Notes under the pieces: generated by a model
Told to the model about the DNA's origin: nothing
The model's input: only the letters and a program-made list of their open reading frames with translations
Database searches by the model: none
Program-made: the position numbers and the translations under genes
Source of the DNA: Nocardia vulneris
GTDB taxonomy: Bacteria; Actinomycetota; Actinomycetes; Mycobacteriales; Mycobacteriaceae
Length of the DNA stretch: 64,000 bases
Assembly: GCF_001613425.1 (NCBI RefSeq)
Contig: NZ_BDCI01000017.1
Coordinates: 496,001 to 560,000, forward strand
Direction: 5' to 3'
Part shown: positions 41,707-51,713 of the stretch, in pieces
Numbering within the stretch: the stretch's first letter is position 1
How the letters are laid out: each line of letters begins with the position of its first letter

Positions 41707-42948
41707 TCAATCCTCGCTGCCGAGGTCCAAGTCGGCCTCGGCGGGTTTCTTCAGCTTGGTGTAACGGGGGTCCGTGTCCAAGCTCTCGTTGATCTCATCG
41801 ATCAGGTCGACGCCCGGGAGCAGGGGCGCCAGCGGCGGCAGGTCGGTCAGCGACGCGAGCCCGATCCGCTCCAGGAACAGCTCGGTCGTGCTGTACGTCG
41901 TCCCGTTCGTTTCCGGGTCGACGCCGGCCTCGGCGATCAAGCCCCGAGCCAGCAGCGTGCGCATCACCCCATCGACGTTCACGCCGCGCACCGCGCTGAC
42001 CCTGGTCCGGGTCACCGGTTGACGGTATGCCACCACCGCCAGAGTTTCCAAGGCCGCCCGCGTCAGTTTGGTGCGAGCGCCGTCGAGCAGCACCCGTTCC
42101 ACATAGGGCGCGTACTCGCTGCGAGTATAGAAGCGCCACCCGTCTCCGACGAAACGCAGATCGATCCCGCTCCCCCGCGCCGACAACTCCGCCGACAGCT
42201 CACGCAACACCCCCTCCACCCGCTCGGTGGTGTCGTCCAACGCCGCCGCCAACTGCTCTACCGGGGCCGGAGCGTCCACCACGAGCAACATCGCCTCCAA
42301 CGCCGACCGAAACTCCGCATCCTCCAAAAACTCCGGCGTGAACTCCGACACGGTGTTGTCGGCGACTGGTATCGCGTCGTGCGTGGGCACGTTTTCGGCG
42401 GACGCATCGGACGCGTCGGATGCCTCGGACGCGACGGATGCATGGGACACGTCGGACGCAGAAACAGAGCGATCCGCCGAGCCTTCGACAGCATCGCCCC
42501 CGTCGGTCGCCCCCTCCGCCCTGCCATCGACAGTCCCGCCCGCAACACCCGCAGTCGCCTCGACCGCCCGGGCCGCGGGCACCGTCGCGACGGGACGCAG
42601 GCGACCGGCCACAGCGGTCACTGCACCGGCTGCAGCCGAGCCACTGGCGGAGCCCTTCGCGCGGGCGGCGTCCACGCCGTCGCGCATCGCCTCCTCGTCT
42701 GCGGCAGCCGAGTCACGGGCGGCCGAGGGCGCGGGGGGCGCGGCGGCGGGGGCTTCCTTGCCAGCCGCCGCAGGGGGCGAGCTGGCGAAAGCAGACGTTG
42801 GGACAGCGGCGTCCCCTGCGGAGCCAAGGTCCTCGGGGCGACTCGTGGCCGAAGCCGAACTGTCGGCGGTGGACACCGGGGGGTCCGCGGCTGGGGTGGG
42901 CGCCGACTGCGGCTGGTCCGAGACCGGGGTGTCGGTGTGCTCGGTCAC
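41707..42948 (-). CDS. scpB: Segregation and condensation protein ScpB with low-complexity N-terminal extension
   Basis: A 413-residue protein. The ScpB core (two winged helices) occupies about residues 203-400: 'FRSALEAMLLVVDAPAPVEQ', 'TRAALETLAVVAYRQPVTRT', 'YSTTELFLERIGLASLTDLP'. The first about 200 residues are Ala/Ser/Asp/Pro-rich, with an acidic 'SHASVASEASDASDASAE' tract. ScpB is usually about 180-240 residues. The GTG start at 42948 overlaps the scpA stop (GTGA) with a GAGGAGGA site inside scpA, so the extension is probably translated. It forms the SMC-ScpAB condensin complex. Confidence 0.94.
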   Translation of the reverse strand: MTEHTDTPVSDQPQSAPTPAADPPVSTADSSASATSRPEDLGSAGDAAVPTSAFASSPPAAAGKEAPAAAPPAPSAARDSAAADEEAMRDGVDAARAKGSASGSAAAGAVTAVAGRLRPVATVPAARAVEATAGVAGGTVDGRAEGATDGGDAVEGSADRSVSASDVSHASVASEASDASDASAENVPTHDAIPVADNTVSEFTPEFLEDAEFRSALEAMLLVVDAPAPVEQLAAALDDTTERVEGVLRELSAELSARGSGIDLRFVGDGWRFYTRSEYAPYVERVLLDGARTKLTRAALETLAVVAYRQPVTRTRVSAVRGVNVDGVMRTLLARGLIAEAGVDPETNGTTYSTTELFLERIGLASLTDLPPLAPLLPGVDLIDEINESLDTDPRYTKLKKPAEADLDLGSED

Positions 42949-44111
42949 CCGTAGTCCTCCTCGATGGTCACAGTGCTGGTCTCGACGTCGTCACCGATCC
43001 AGCTGATCGACAGTGGGCCGAGCGGGTCGGGCTGGTCGAACTCGATCGTCTTGCCCCGGTACAGCTCGAGCAGCGCGAGGAAGCGGGCGACGATCTCGAC
43101 CGGCACGGTGCAGTCGGCGACCAGTTCGGTGAAGGTCGTCCAGCCACCTTTGCCTGCCAGCTTCAGCCGTTCGAGCACCAGCGCGGCCTGTTCGGCGATC
43201 GACACGGCGTGGTTGTGCAGGTGGTCGAGCCCCACCTTGGGCACCGGGCGCGGCCGGAACGCCGCCGCGGCGATCGCGGCGAATTCGTGCGCGTCAACTC
43301 CCAGCGTAACCTCGGGCAGCAGGTCGGCGAAGCGCTCCTCCAGGCCGACGGCGCGCGGGTACCGCCGCAGCGCGACCGCTTCCAGTTCGCCGAGCAGCTC
43401 GGCCACCTGCTTGAACGCCCGGTATTGCAGCAGCCGCGCGAACAGCAGGTCGCGCGCCTCCAGCAGTTCGAGGTCCTCGGCGTCGGTCATCTCCCCAGAG
43501 GGCAGCAGTCGTGCCGCCTTGAGGTCGAGCAGCGTGGCGGCGACGACCAGGAATTCGGTGGTCTGGTCGAGGATCTTGTCGGCCCGCAGCGTCGTCGTGG
43601 CGTCGTCGGACAGCGCCGCGGTCAACGCCTTGGTGTAGGCGATGAACTCGTCGGTCACCTTGTGCAACGCCACCTCGGTGACATCGAGCTTCCGCGAGCT
43701 GATCAGGGTCAGCAGCAGATCGAACGGCCCCTGAAAGTTGCTCAACCGCAGATGAAACCCGGACTTCTGCTCCGCCCCGTCCGCCACCGAGGCATCCCCG
43801 CCCCCGGCCACACCATCGTTCCCGCCCTGCGGATGCGCCGGCACCGTCTGCTCGGCAGCGCTCGACTCCGCGGGGGGCTCGGGGTTCGCGGCGGGCTGCT
43901 CGGGCATCTGGACATCATGGGGCACACCGGAGTGGTCCGATGTGTGCAGGTCCGGGGTCGACGTGACCTCGTCCGCCGCACGGTCCGGTGCGTCGGCGCG
44001 CGCCGCAGCCCGCTCCAGGAGGTCGCCCGACGGGTGGTCGTCGCCGTGGACGACTCCGTGGCCGGGCGTGTGGGTGGTAGCGGGTGGTGCGGGGTCGTTG
44101 CTGCCGATCAC
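42945..44111 (-). CDS. scpA: Segregation and condensation protein ScpA with low-complexity N-terminal extension
   Basis: A 388-residue kleisin. The ScpA core runs from about residue 118: 'FHLRLSNFQGPFDLLLTLIS', 'LDVTEVALHKVTDEFIAYTK', and the C-terminal winged helix near 'FTELVADCTVPVEIVARFLA'. The first about 115 residues are Pro/Ala/His/Asp-rich. GTG 44111 is chosen for its 4-bp overlap with the stop of the ParA gene (GTGA); the frame is open another 24 codons. It bridges SMC heads in the condensin complex with ScpB. Confidence 0.93.
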   Translation of the reverse strand: MIGSNDPAPPATTHTPGHGVVHGDDHPSGDLLERAAARADAPDRAADEVTSTPDLHTSDHSGVPHDVQMPEQPAANPEPPAESSAAEQTVPAHPQGGNDGVAGGGDASVADGAEQKSGFHLRLSNFQGPFDLLLTLISSRKLDVTEVALHKVTDEFIAYTKALTAALSDDATTTLRADKILDQTTEFLVVAATLLDLKAARLLPSGEMTDAEDLELLEARDLLFARLLQYRAFKQVAELLGELEAVALRRYPRAVGLEERFADLLPEVTLGVDAHEFAAIAAAAFRPRPVPKVGLDHLHNHAVSIAEQAALVLERLKLAGKGGWTTFTELVADCTVPVEIVARFLALLELYRGKTIEFDQPDPLGPLSISWIGDDVETSTVTIEEDYG

Positions 44112-45073
44112 CGGCCGGACCGGTGGATGACTTCCCGCGCCATCGCCCGATATGCTTCGGCTCCACTGGATTTCGGCGCCCACGTGGTGATCGGCTCACC
44201 TGCGACGCTGGCGTCGGGGAACCGCACGGTACGCGAGATCGCCGCGTCGTAGACCAGGTCACCGAACACTTCGACGACCCGCGCCATCACCTGACGCGAA
44301 TGCAGTAGTCGGGCGTCGAACATGGTGACCACTATCCCGTACAGGCTGAGCCTGGGGTTGAGGCGGTCGCGCACCTTTTCCACGGTGTCGTTGAGCAGCG
44401 CGAGCCCGCGCAGCGAGAAGTATTCGCATTCCATCGGAATGATGACGCCGTCGGCGCAGGCGAGCGCGTTGACGGTGAGCAACCCGAGCGACGGCTGGCA
44501 GTCGATGATGATGTAGTCGTACCGGTCGCGGATGGAATGCAGTGCGCGGCCGAGCGAATGCTCCCGCCCGACCTCGTTGACCAGCTGAATTTCCGCGGCC
44601 GAGAGGTCGATGTTGCTGGGCAGCAGATCCATGTTCTCGACCCGGGTCTGCATCAGCACGTCGTCGATCGAACCTTTGGAGCCGACCAGCAGGTCGTGCA
44701 CGGTCAGCTCGAGATCGTGGTGGGCCACCCCCAAGCCCGCGGACAGCGCGCCCTGCGGGTCCAGATCGACCAGCAGCACCCGGCGCCCGTATTCGGCGAG
44801 CGAGGCGCCGAGATTGATGGTGGAGGTGGTCTTGCCGACGCCGCCCTTCTGGTTGCACATGGCGATGATGAGGGCGTCGCCGTGCCGTTCCAGCGGCGGC
44901 GGGTCCGGCACGAGTCGCAGGGGGCGCCCGGTCGGGCCGAGTGCCGCGTCCTCCGCGACAGGGAGATCGGCCCCGGTGCCCCACAGGGTTTCGGCCGCCG
45001 CCGCCGAGGCGGGACCCGGATGCGGCTCCGCCCCAGCACCCATCGGCGGCTCTGCCGCTCCGGCTGATGTCAC
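44108..45073 (-). CDS. ParA-family chromosome-partitioning ATPase
   Basis: A 321-residue P-loop ATPase. Deviant Walker A 'CNQKGGVGKTTSTINLG' (about residues 73-89), 'VLLVDLDPQGALS' and 'YDYIIIDCQPSLGLLT' are diagnostic for ParA/Soj. An about 65-residue Ala/Pro-rich N-terminal extension precedes the core. GTG 45073 follows AGGAG by 9 bp. This is the Rv1708-type ParA next to scpA, not the oriC-linked ParA; no parB gene is adjacent. It probably cooperates with ScpAB in nucleoid organisation, which is inferred from synteny. Confidence 0.93.
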   Translation of the reverse strand: MTSAGAAEPPMGAGAEPHPGPASAAAAETLWGTGADLPVAEDAALGPTGRPLRLVPDPPPLERHGDALIIAMCNQKGGVGKTTSTINLGASLAEYGRRVLLVDLDPQGALSAGLGVAHHDLELTVHDLLVGSKGSIDDVLMQTRVENMDLLPSNIDLSAAEIQLVNEVGREHSLGRALHSIRDRYDYIIIDCQPSLGLLTVNALACADGVIIPMECEYFSLRGLALLNDTVEKVRDRLNPRLSLYGIVVTMFDARLLHSRQVMARVVEVFGDLVYDAAISRTVRFPDASVAGEPITTWAPKSSGAEAYRAMAREVIHRSGR

Positions 45074-45424
45074 GATCCGCTGCTCCTTATACGTTCCTGC
45101 CCGTTGCCTCGCCGAGCGTAGCGAAGCCGATCAGGCCCGACCTCGCTTTCGTACGGTCCAGCTCTCGATAGACGCTACCGCTTATGAGCGTGCAAGAGCC
45201 GCGACGCGCGCGGCGTGTTCGCGGCACCACGCCGGGCCACGAACAGCAAAACGCTACCCCGTATCGCTCTGCGCCACTCCGGGTCACCGTTGAAACGCAC
45301 GTCGAAGCGGCCGGGTGACTCGTCCGAGCTGTCCCGTTTCCGCCTCGCTGTCCCGTTTCCGCCTCCCCGCGGGTGTCCGGATGTGCTCGTAACGAACGAT
45401 ACCCGGCGCCGCGATCGCGCCGGT
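45074..45424. other. Intergenic region upstream of the ParA gene
   Basis: 351 bp between the xerD stop and the ParA GTG. It must contain the promoter of the parA-scpA-scpB-rluB-cmk-der operon. It holds an exact 19-bp tandem direct repeat (45328-45365). No convincing consensus promoter or gene was found. In M. tuberculosis several genes lie at this position; they are absent here. Confidence 0.5.
45328..45365. repeat. Exact 19-bp tandem direct repeat
   Basis: gctgtcccgtttccgcctc occurs twice without spacing (45328-45346 and 45347-45365), just downstream of the xerD stop side and 250-290 bp upstream of the ParA start. Could be a regulator site or simple duplication. Confidence 0.7.
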
Positions 45425-46378
45425 CTAGCGGGCGCGGGGATGCGCGGTGGCCCACACCTCGCGCAGGGTGTTCACCGTGACGAGGGTGTAGATCTGGGTG
45501 GTGGTGACCGAGGCGTGGCCCAGGAGTTCTTGCACCACACGGACATCCGCGCCGCCGTCGAGCAGATGGGTGGCGAAGGAGTGGCGCAGCGTATGCGGTG
45601 AGACGGCGGCGCCGATGCCCGCGCGTTCGGCCGCGGTCTGCAACACCTGCCACGCGGTCTGGCGCGACAGCCTGCCGCCGCGCGCGTTCAGGAACAGCGC
45701 GCCCGCGTTCGCTTTGCCGGCGGCGGCCAGCATCGGACGCCCCCGCACCAGATAGGCGTCCACCGCGGCGAGGGCTGGCCGGCCGATCGGCACCATGCGT
45801 TGCTTACCGCCCTTGCCGTGCAATACGACCGCGCGTTCGGCGATATCGAGATCGTCGACATCCAGTCCGACCATCTCGGAGATGCGCGCGCCGGTGGAGT
45901 AGAGCAGTTCCAGCAGCGCGCGGTCGCGCAGCCCGCGTGGTCCACCGTCGGTGCCGGGCGCGGCGTCCGGATCGTCCACGGCCCCACCGCCCGCGGCTTC
46001 GAGCAGCTTCAGCACCTGGTCGTAGGGCAGGGCTTTGGGCAACCGGCGACCGGGCGCGGGCGGTTTCACCGCGTGCGCGACATCGGTGACGGTGAGGCCT
46101 TCGGCAGCGGCGAACCGGTGCAGCCCGCGCACCGCGATCAGGGCGCGCGCCACCGAACTCGCGGCCAGCGGCGGATGATCGGCGCCGCCCGCGCGCAACG
46201 CCATGGTGAATTCGGCGACGTCGCCCTCGGCGACCTGATCGAGCGCGGTGATGCCGCGCCCGCTCAGGAAGTCGAGATAGCGCCCGAGGTCACGCCGGTA
46301 GGCGCCGAGGGTGTTGCGCGCGGCGCCGCGTTCGACCGCGAGATGGTCGAGGTAGGCGTCCAGTTCCCGCGCGAGCAC
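45425..46378 (-). CDS. xerD: Tyrosine recombinase XerD
   Basis: A 317-residue site-specific recombinase for chromosome dimer resolution. N-terminal SAM-like DNA-binding part 'ELDAYLDHLAVERGAARNTL'; catalytic core with Arg in 'ARISEMVGLDVDD', 'HTLRHSFATHLLDGGADVRV' (HxxR), 'LGHASVTTT' (His) and nucleophile Tyr in 'TQIYTLV'. All catalytic residues are present. The GTG start at 46378 lies 12 bp from the NUDIX stop. The pyrG-NUDIX-xerD order is conserved in Mycobacteriales. Confidence 0.95.
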   Translation of the reverse strand: MLARELDAYLDHLAVERGAARNTLGAYRRDLGRYLDFLSGRGITALDQVAEGDVAEFTMALRAGGADHPPLAASSVARALIAVRGLHRFAAAEGLTVTDVAHAVKPPAPGRRLPKALPYDQVLKLLEAAGGGAVDDPDAAPGTDGGPRGLRDRALLELLYSTGARISEMVGLDVDDLDIAERAVVLHGKGGKQRMVPIGRPALAAVDAYLVRGRPMLAAAGKANAGALFLNARGGRLSRQTAWQVLQTAAERAGIGAAVSPHTLRHSFATHLLDGGADVRVVQELLGHASVTTTQIYTLVTVNTLREVWATAHPRAR

Positions 46379-46390
46379 CCGGCGCCCCCG

Positions 46391-47053
46391 TCAGTCCGCG
46401 GACTTCTGCGCCGCCTTGCGGCGCAGGAACGCCGTGGGCTGACCGGGCCACGGCGCGTCCGCCGGACGTAGCTCGGTGTCGCCGGCCCGCGCCGCGGCGA
46501 GCGCGAGCACACCGGCCACCGCGGTCGCGTTGACGATCTCCCCGGCCAGTGCCGCGCGCACCGCGTCGGCGACCGGCATGCGCACGATCGCCAGATCGGC
46601 CTCCTCGAATTCCGGCTCGGGCTGGTCGGTGTCGTAGAGGTCGCGCGCGACGTACACGCGCAGCGCCTCGTCGGTGAAACCCGGCGACAGCGCCACGTCC
46701 ACCAGCACCGACCAATCCCGCGCGGCCAGCCCGGTCTCCTCGGCGAGCTCGCGCCGCGCGGCGACGAGCGGATCCTCGCCCGGCAGATCGAGCAGACCGG
46801 CGGGCAGCTCGAGCAGCCGCCTGCCGATCGGATGCCGGTACTGGTTGATCAGCACGACATTGTCGTCGTCATCGATCGCGGCGACCGCGACGGCACCGTG
46901 GTGCTCGATCACCTCCCGCTCGACGACCTTGCCGCCCGGCATCCGCACCTGGTCCAGCCGCAGCGCGAGAATCGCGCCGCTGTAGACCGTTTCGCTCGAC
47001 ACCGTCTCGAAATCGTGGCTGCCCGGTGCGGCAGCGCCCCCGTCCACCGTCAT
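46391..47053 (-). CDS. NUDIX hydrolase, ADP-ribose pyrophosphatase type
   Basis: A 220-residue enzyme; the NUDIX box 'GEDPLVAARRELAEETGLAA' (about residues 96-115) has the REL-EE-TG residues for metal binding. The preceding 'RHPIGRRLLELPAGLLDLP' is typical of ADP-ribose pyrophosphatases. ATG 47053 lies 4 bp from the pyrG stop. It corresponds to Rv1700 in M. tuberculosis. Confidence 0.93.
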   Translation of the reverse strand: MTVDGGAAAPGSHDFETVSSETVYSGAILALRLDQVRMPGGKVVEREVIEHHGAVAVAAIDDDDNVVLINQYRHPIGRRLLELPAGLLDLPGEDPLVAARRELAEETGLAARDWSVLVDVALSPGFTDEALRVYVARDLYDTDQPEPEFEEADLAIVRMPVADAVRAALAGEIVNATAVAGVLALAAARAGDTELRPADAPWPGQPTAFLRRKAAQKSAD

Positions 47054-47057
47054 CGCG

Positions 47058-48779
<1,722 letters not shown>

Positions 48780-49149
48780 GGGTCTTCACGGTAACACGGA
48801 TCAACTGTCCAGAAGTAACGCCACGCACGTTTGCTGTGTATGTGCCGCGCGGGCGCGGTGGGGTTCGCGGCCCCTTTGTCTCGCTTCTCAGCTGTCGAGA
48901 CTCGCGCCTTCGGCGCATGCGCTTCGACAGCTGAGAAGCGAGACGGCCGCGAACCGGGCGCTCGTAAGACTCGCTCCGTGGTGGGTGCGTGGGGATTTGG
49001 GGGTTCGGTGGTGTTCGGCGGAGCCTGCTACCGGTATTCGGTGGGGGCGCGTGCCGCATTGGCGGAGTGCTTGCCGTGTTCGACAGGCGGTCGATCCGCG
49101 CGGGGGCGGCGGACCTCCGCTTCCTCGCTGCCCGCCGGGTTGATGCTGT
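48780..49149. other. pyrG upstream region
   Basis: 370 bp between steB stop and pyrG start, both genes on the minus strand. It holds the compound palindrome 48862-48955 and a G/T-rich stretch (48965-49020). The open frames running through it are low quality. The region probably contains the steB terminator and the pyrG promoter; no consensus -10/-35 was convincing. Confidence 0.5.
48862..48955. repeat. 94-bp compound inverted repeat (cruciform-forming) upstream of pyrG
   Basis: Inner arms 48878-48898 and 48924-48944 are perfect 21-bp reverse complements. Outer arms 48862-48872 and 48945-48955 are perfect 11-bp reverse complements. The two stems are continuous on one side and separated by a 5-base bulge (ccttt) on the other. 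The 25-base loop contains its own small hairpin gcgcc-ttc-ggcgc. No U-tract follows. It may be a strong terminator, a mobile-type palindromic element or a structured RNA. Confidence 0.85.
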
Positions 49150-50094
49150 CTAGCGGGGGGCCGAGGCGAGTGTGAGGGACGTCGCCTTGTCGCCGGTGCC
49201 GTATCGGCCTGCGACGCCGTTGAGCTGTTCGGTGAGGGCTAGGACGGTGGTGACGCGGCCGATCTCGCGGTCCAGGTTGTCGACGGTGGTGACGGAGGTG
49301 GCGAGGGCGCCGTCGGTGCGGACGACGGCGATCGGGCCGGGGTTCTCGGCGGCGCCGGCGCGGCCGGCGAGGACGACGCCGGCGCCGCGGCCGCGCAGGG
49401 CGCCGGTGAACCTGGCGAGGTTCGCGCCCTGGCTGTTCTCCGCGGACTTGGCGCCGTTGCCGGTGATCACGACGGCCAGTTGCGCCGGGTGCACCGGGGT
49501 GTCGCCGTAGGCGAGGAAGCCGCCGCCGCGCAGGGTCTCCAGGACGAGGCCGAGTTCCTGCGGGGTGCCGCGGGTTTGCCCGTTGGCCGGATCGAGCAGC
49601 AGCACCAGGCCGAGCAGGTCGCCCGCCATGCTGCCCTGATCGACTGCGCCGGTGCGCAATTGGGCCCCGGCCGGGATGACGTTGGTGACGGCGGTGCGCA
49701 TTCGGTCGCCCTCGGTGGCGTCGGCGAACGCGTCGGTGAGCGCGATCCGGCCGGTGATCGCGGCCCCCGAGGTTTCCAGCGACTTGGTGACACCCTCGAT
49801 ATCGGCGGGATCGGCGTCCGGCGTGGTGAACACGACCACGCTGCGGTCGGCCAGCGTGCCGCCGAGGATGCGTCCGGCGGAGCCCGCGATGAAGCGATCG
49901 GCGGCGTTGAGCTGATCGGTCAACTGCCGATTCTGTTCGGACACGGTGTCGACCTGCTGGCGTAGATCGGATTTGTCCGCGCGCAGCCCCGACAGCAGAT
50001 CCGCCGCGAGGGTCTGCGAGCCGAGCACGACGCCGATGGCGAGTGCCAAGAAGATCGCCACGATAGAGACGGCGTGCTGGCGTAGCGAGATCAT
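49150..50094 (-). CDS. steB: SteB/MctB-type membrane-anchored protein (copper transport / septation)
   Basis: A 314-residue homologue of Rv1698 (MctB, described as a copper transport protein in M. tuberculosis) and of corynebacterial SteB. It has one N-terminal membrane helix ('AVSIVAIFLALAIGVVLGSQ'), a coiled coil ('KSDLRQQVDTVSEQNRQLTD') and an extracytoplasmic domain ending 'NGVAGRYGTGDKATSL'. No copper-binding Cys/Met cluster is visible. ATG 50094 lies 31 bp behind steA, with which it forms the conserved pair. Confidence 0.87.
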   Translation of the reverse strand: MISLRQHAVSIVAIFLALAIGVVLGSQTLAADLLSGLRADKSDLRQQVDTVSEQNRQLTDQLNAADRFIAGSAGRILGGTLADRSVVVFTTPDADPADIEGVTKSLETSGAAITGRIALTDAFADATEGDRMRTAVTNVIPAGAQLRTGAVDQGSMAGDLLGLVLLLDPANGQTRGTPQELGLVLETLRGGGFLAYGDTPVHPAQLAVVITGNGAKSAENSQGANLARFTGALRGRGAGVVLAGRAGAAENPGPIAVVRTDGALATSVTTVDNLDREIGRVTTVLALTEQLNGVAGRYGTGDKATSLTLASAPR

Positions 50095-50125
50095 CGTTCT
50101 CCCTTGGTCATGGAGCGCAGGCCGG

Positions 50126-51340
50126 TCACTGGCCGCCTGCGCCGACTAAGCCCTGCGCCCAGAGCGCGAACCGGTGCCAGGTGTCGGTGGCCCAGGTCAA
50201 CGCGTCGGTACCGGTGTTGGACGCGAGCAGCACGACGATCACCGCGACCAGCGCGGCGAGCACCACCAGCGCGACCCCGATGCCGGACACCCGGTTGCGG
50301 TACAGCGTGGCAACGGCTTTGGCGTCCATCAGCTTGGTGCCGAGCTTGAGCCGGGTCAGGAAGGTCGCCGGATTGCTCTCACGCCGGCTGCGATCGAAGA
50401 AGTCGTCGAGCGTGGCGGCCGCGCCCGCGGTGACGATCAGCGCCGCACCGTGATGGTGGGCCAGCAGCAGCGCCAGGTCGGCGGGCGACCCCGAGGACGG
50501 GAACGTGGTGGCACCGATGCCCAGATCCTGGATCCGCTCGAGGCCCTTGGCATGTCCGTCGGTGTCGGCGGGCAGGATCACCTCGGCGCCGCATTTCAGT
50601 GTGGCGGTGGTGATCTCGTCCGGATCGCCGACGACGAGGTCCGGCTTGTACCCCTGCTTCATCAGCGTGTCCGCGCCGCGGCCGACGCCGACCATGATCG
50701 GCACGTACTCCTTGATGAACGGCTTGAGCCGCTTGAGATCCTCGGCGTGATCCGGTCCGTCGGCGACCACGACGACGTGCCGGTGCTTCATCGACAGTTC
50801 CAGTTCGGGCACGCCGATACCGTCGATGAGCAACGCGCTCTCGGTGCGGATGAACTCGATCGTGTTGCCCGCGAAGGCCTCCAGATGATCGGCCAGCCCG
50901 TTGCGGGCCTCGATCATCCGCTCGGCGATATCGGCGTCGGTGAGCTCGATGCCCTCGACGAGCACCTCCGGCTCCTTCTTGGTGACCTTGTCGAGATAGA
51001 CGACGCCGCCATCGATCCGGACCTTGATGCCGTCCTTGATCTTGCTGAAGGCGTCCGAACTCACCGTGTCCAGCAGCAGGATCCCGTTGGCCACCAGCAC
51101 TTCGGGGCCGAGATTGGGATAGCGGCCGGAGATCGACGGCGAGGTGTTGATCACGGCGACCACCCCCGCCTCGACCAGCCGGTCGGCGGTGAGCCGGTCC
51201 AGGTCCATCTCGTCGAGCACGACGACATCCCCCGGCCCCACCCGCTTCAGCAGACGCCGGGTATTGCGGTCCACCCGGGCGATCCCGGTGCGGCCGGGCA
51301 GCGTTTCGGTGTTCCTCGACAACAACGCCAGCATCTTCAT
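50126..51340 (-). CDS. steA: SteA-type septation protein (Rv1697 family)
   Basis: A 404-residue protein with a thiamin-pyrophosphokinase-like fold in the middle ('RHVVVVADGPDHAEDLKRLK', 'KPDLVVGDPDEITTATLKCG', 'ATTFPSSGSPADLALLLAHH') and one C-terminal membrane helix ('SGIGVALVVLAALVAVIVVL'). In Corynebacterium SteA and SteB act together in cell separation at the septum. M. tuberculosis has recN directly upstream of this gene; here about 7.5 kb of other genes lie between. ATG 51340 is used; ATG 51334 is possible. Confidence 0.88.
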   Translation of the reverse strand: MKMLALLSRNTETLPGRTGIARVDRNTRRLLKRVGPGDVVVLDEMDLDRLTADRLVEAGVVAVINTSPSISGRYPNLGPEVLVANGILLLDTVSSDAFSKIKDGIKVRIDGGVVYLDKVTKKEPEVLVEGIELTDADIAERMIEARNGLADHLEAFAGNTIEFIRTESALLIDGIGVPELELSMKHRHVVVVADGPDHAEDLKRLKPFIKEYVPIMVGVGRGADTLMKQGYKPDLVVGDPDEITTATLKCGAEVILPADTDGHAKGLERIQDLGIGATTFPSSGSPADLALLLAHHHGAALIVTAGAAATLDDFFDRSRRESNPATFLTRLKLGTKLMDAKAVATLYRNRVSGIGVALVVLAALVAVIVVLLASNTGTDALTWATDTWHRFALWAQGLVGAGGQ

Positions 51341-51713
51341 GGCTCCGATGCTGCCCGCTAACCCTCAACCTTTGGTGGAGGCGCGCCGTATCACCTACCA
51401 CATGGGTCACTGCTAAAACAGCGACTCGACCCACGACACGCGGAACTTCTGCCGGATCCGTTGTGGTCAGAGGCGAAAACGCCGCCTCGGACCGGTGGTG
51501 GGCTGTCGAACCCAGTCGGCGTGTGCCCTAGCTAACATTCGGCGCGTCTTGTGCGTCGGCAACCGTCCGGCATACCTTGACCCCATATTTCCATCTGGGA
51601 TGGCTTTCGTCCGCGGCGCTGCGTACCGACAGAACTCCCATGGCATCTCCGACCCGCAGGCCGAGCGCGGCACCCGCACCGGCCACCGGGTCGAATCGAA
51701 GGCGGTACGCACC
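51341..51713. other. Divergent promoter region at the left edge of an accessory insertion
   Basis: 373 bp between steA (minus) and the secreted-protein gene (plus). One side should hold the steA promoter. A stretch 'cttgaccccatatttcc' near 51579-51595 is AT-richer than the surroundings and may be promoter DNA for the plus-strand gene. No att-like repeat, tRNA or integrase was seen. Confidence 0.45.

Noticed and set aside
40141..42954. 937-codon plus-strand open frame opposite rluB and scpB
   Set aside because: Mirror of the low-complexity tails of RluB and ScpB; no ribosome site or family similarity.
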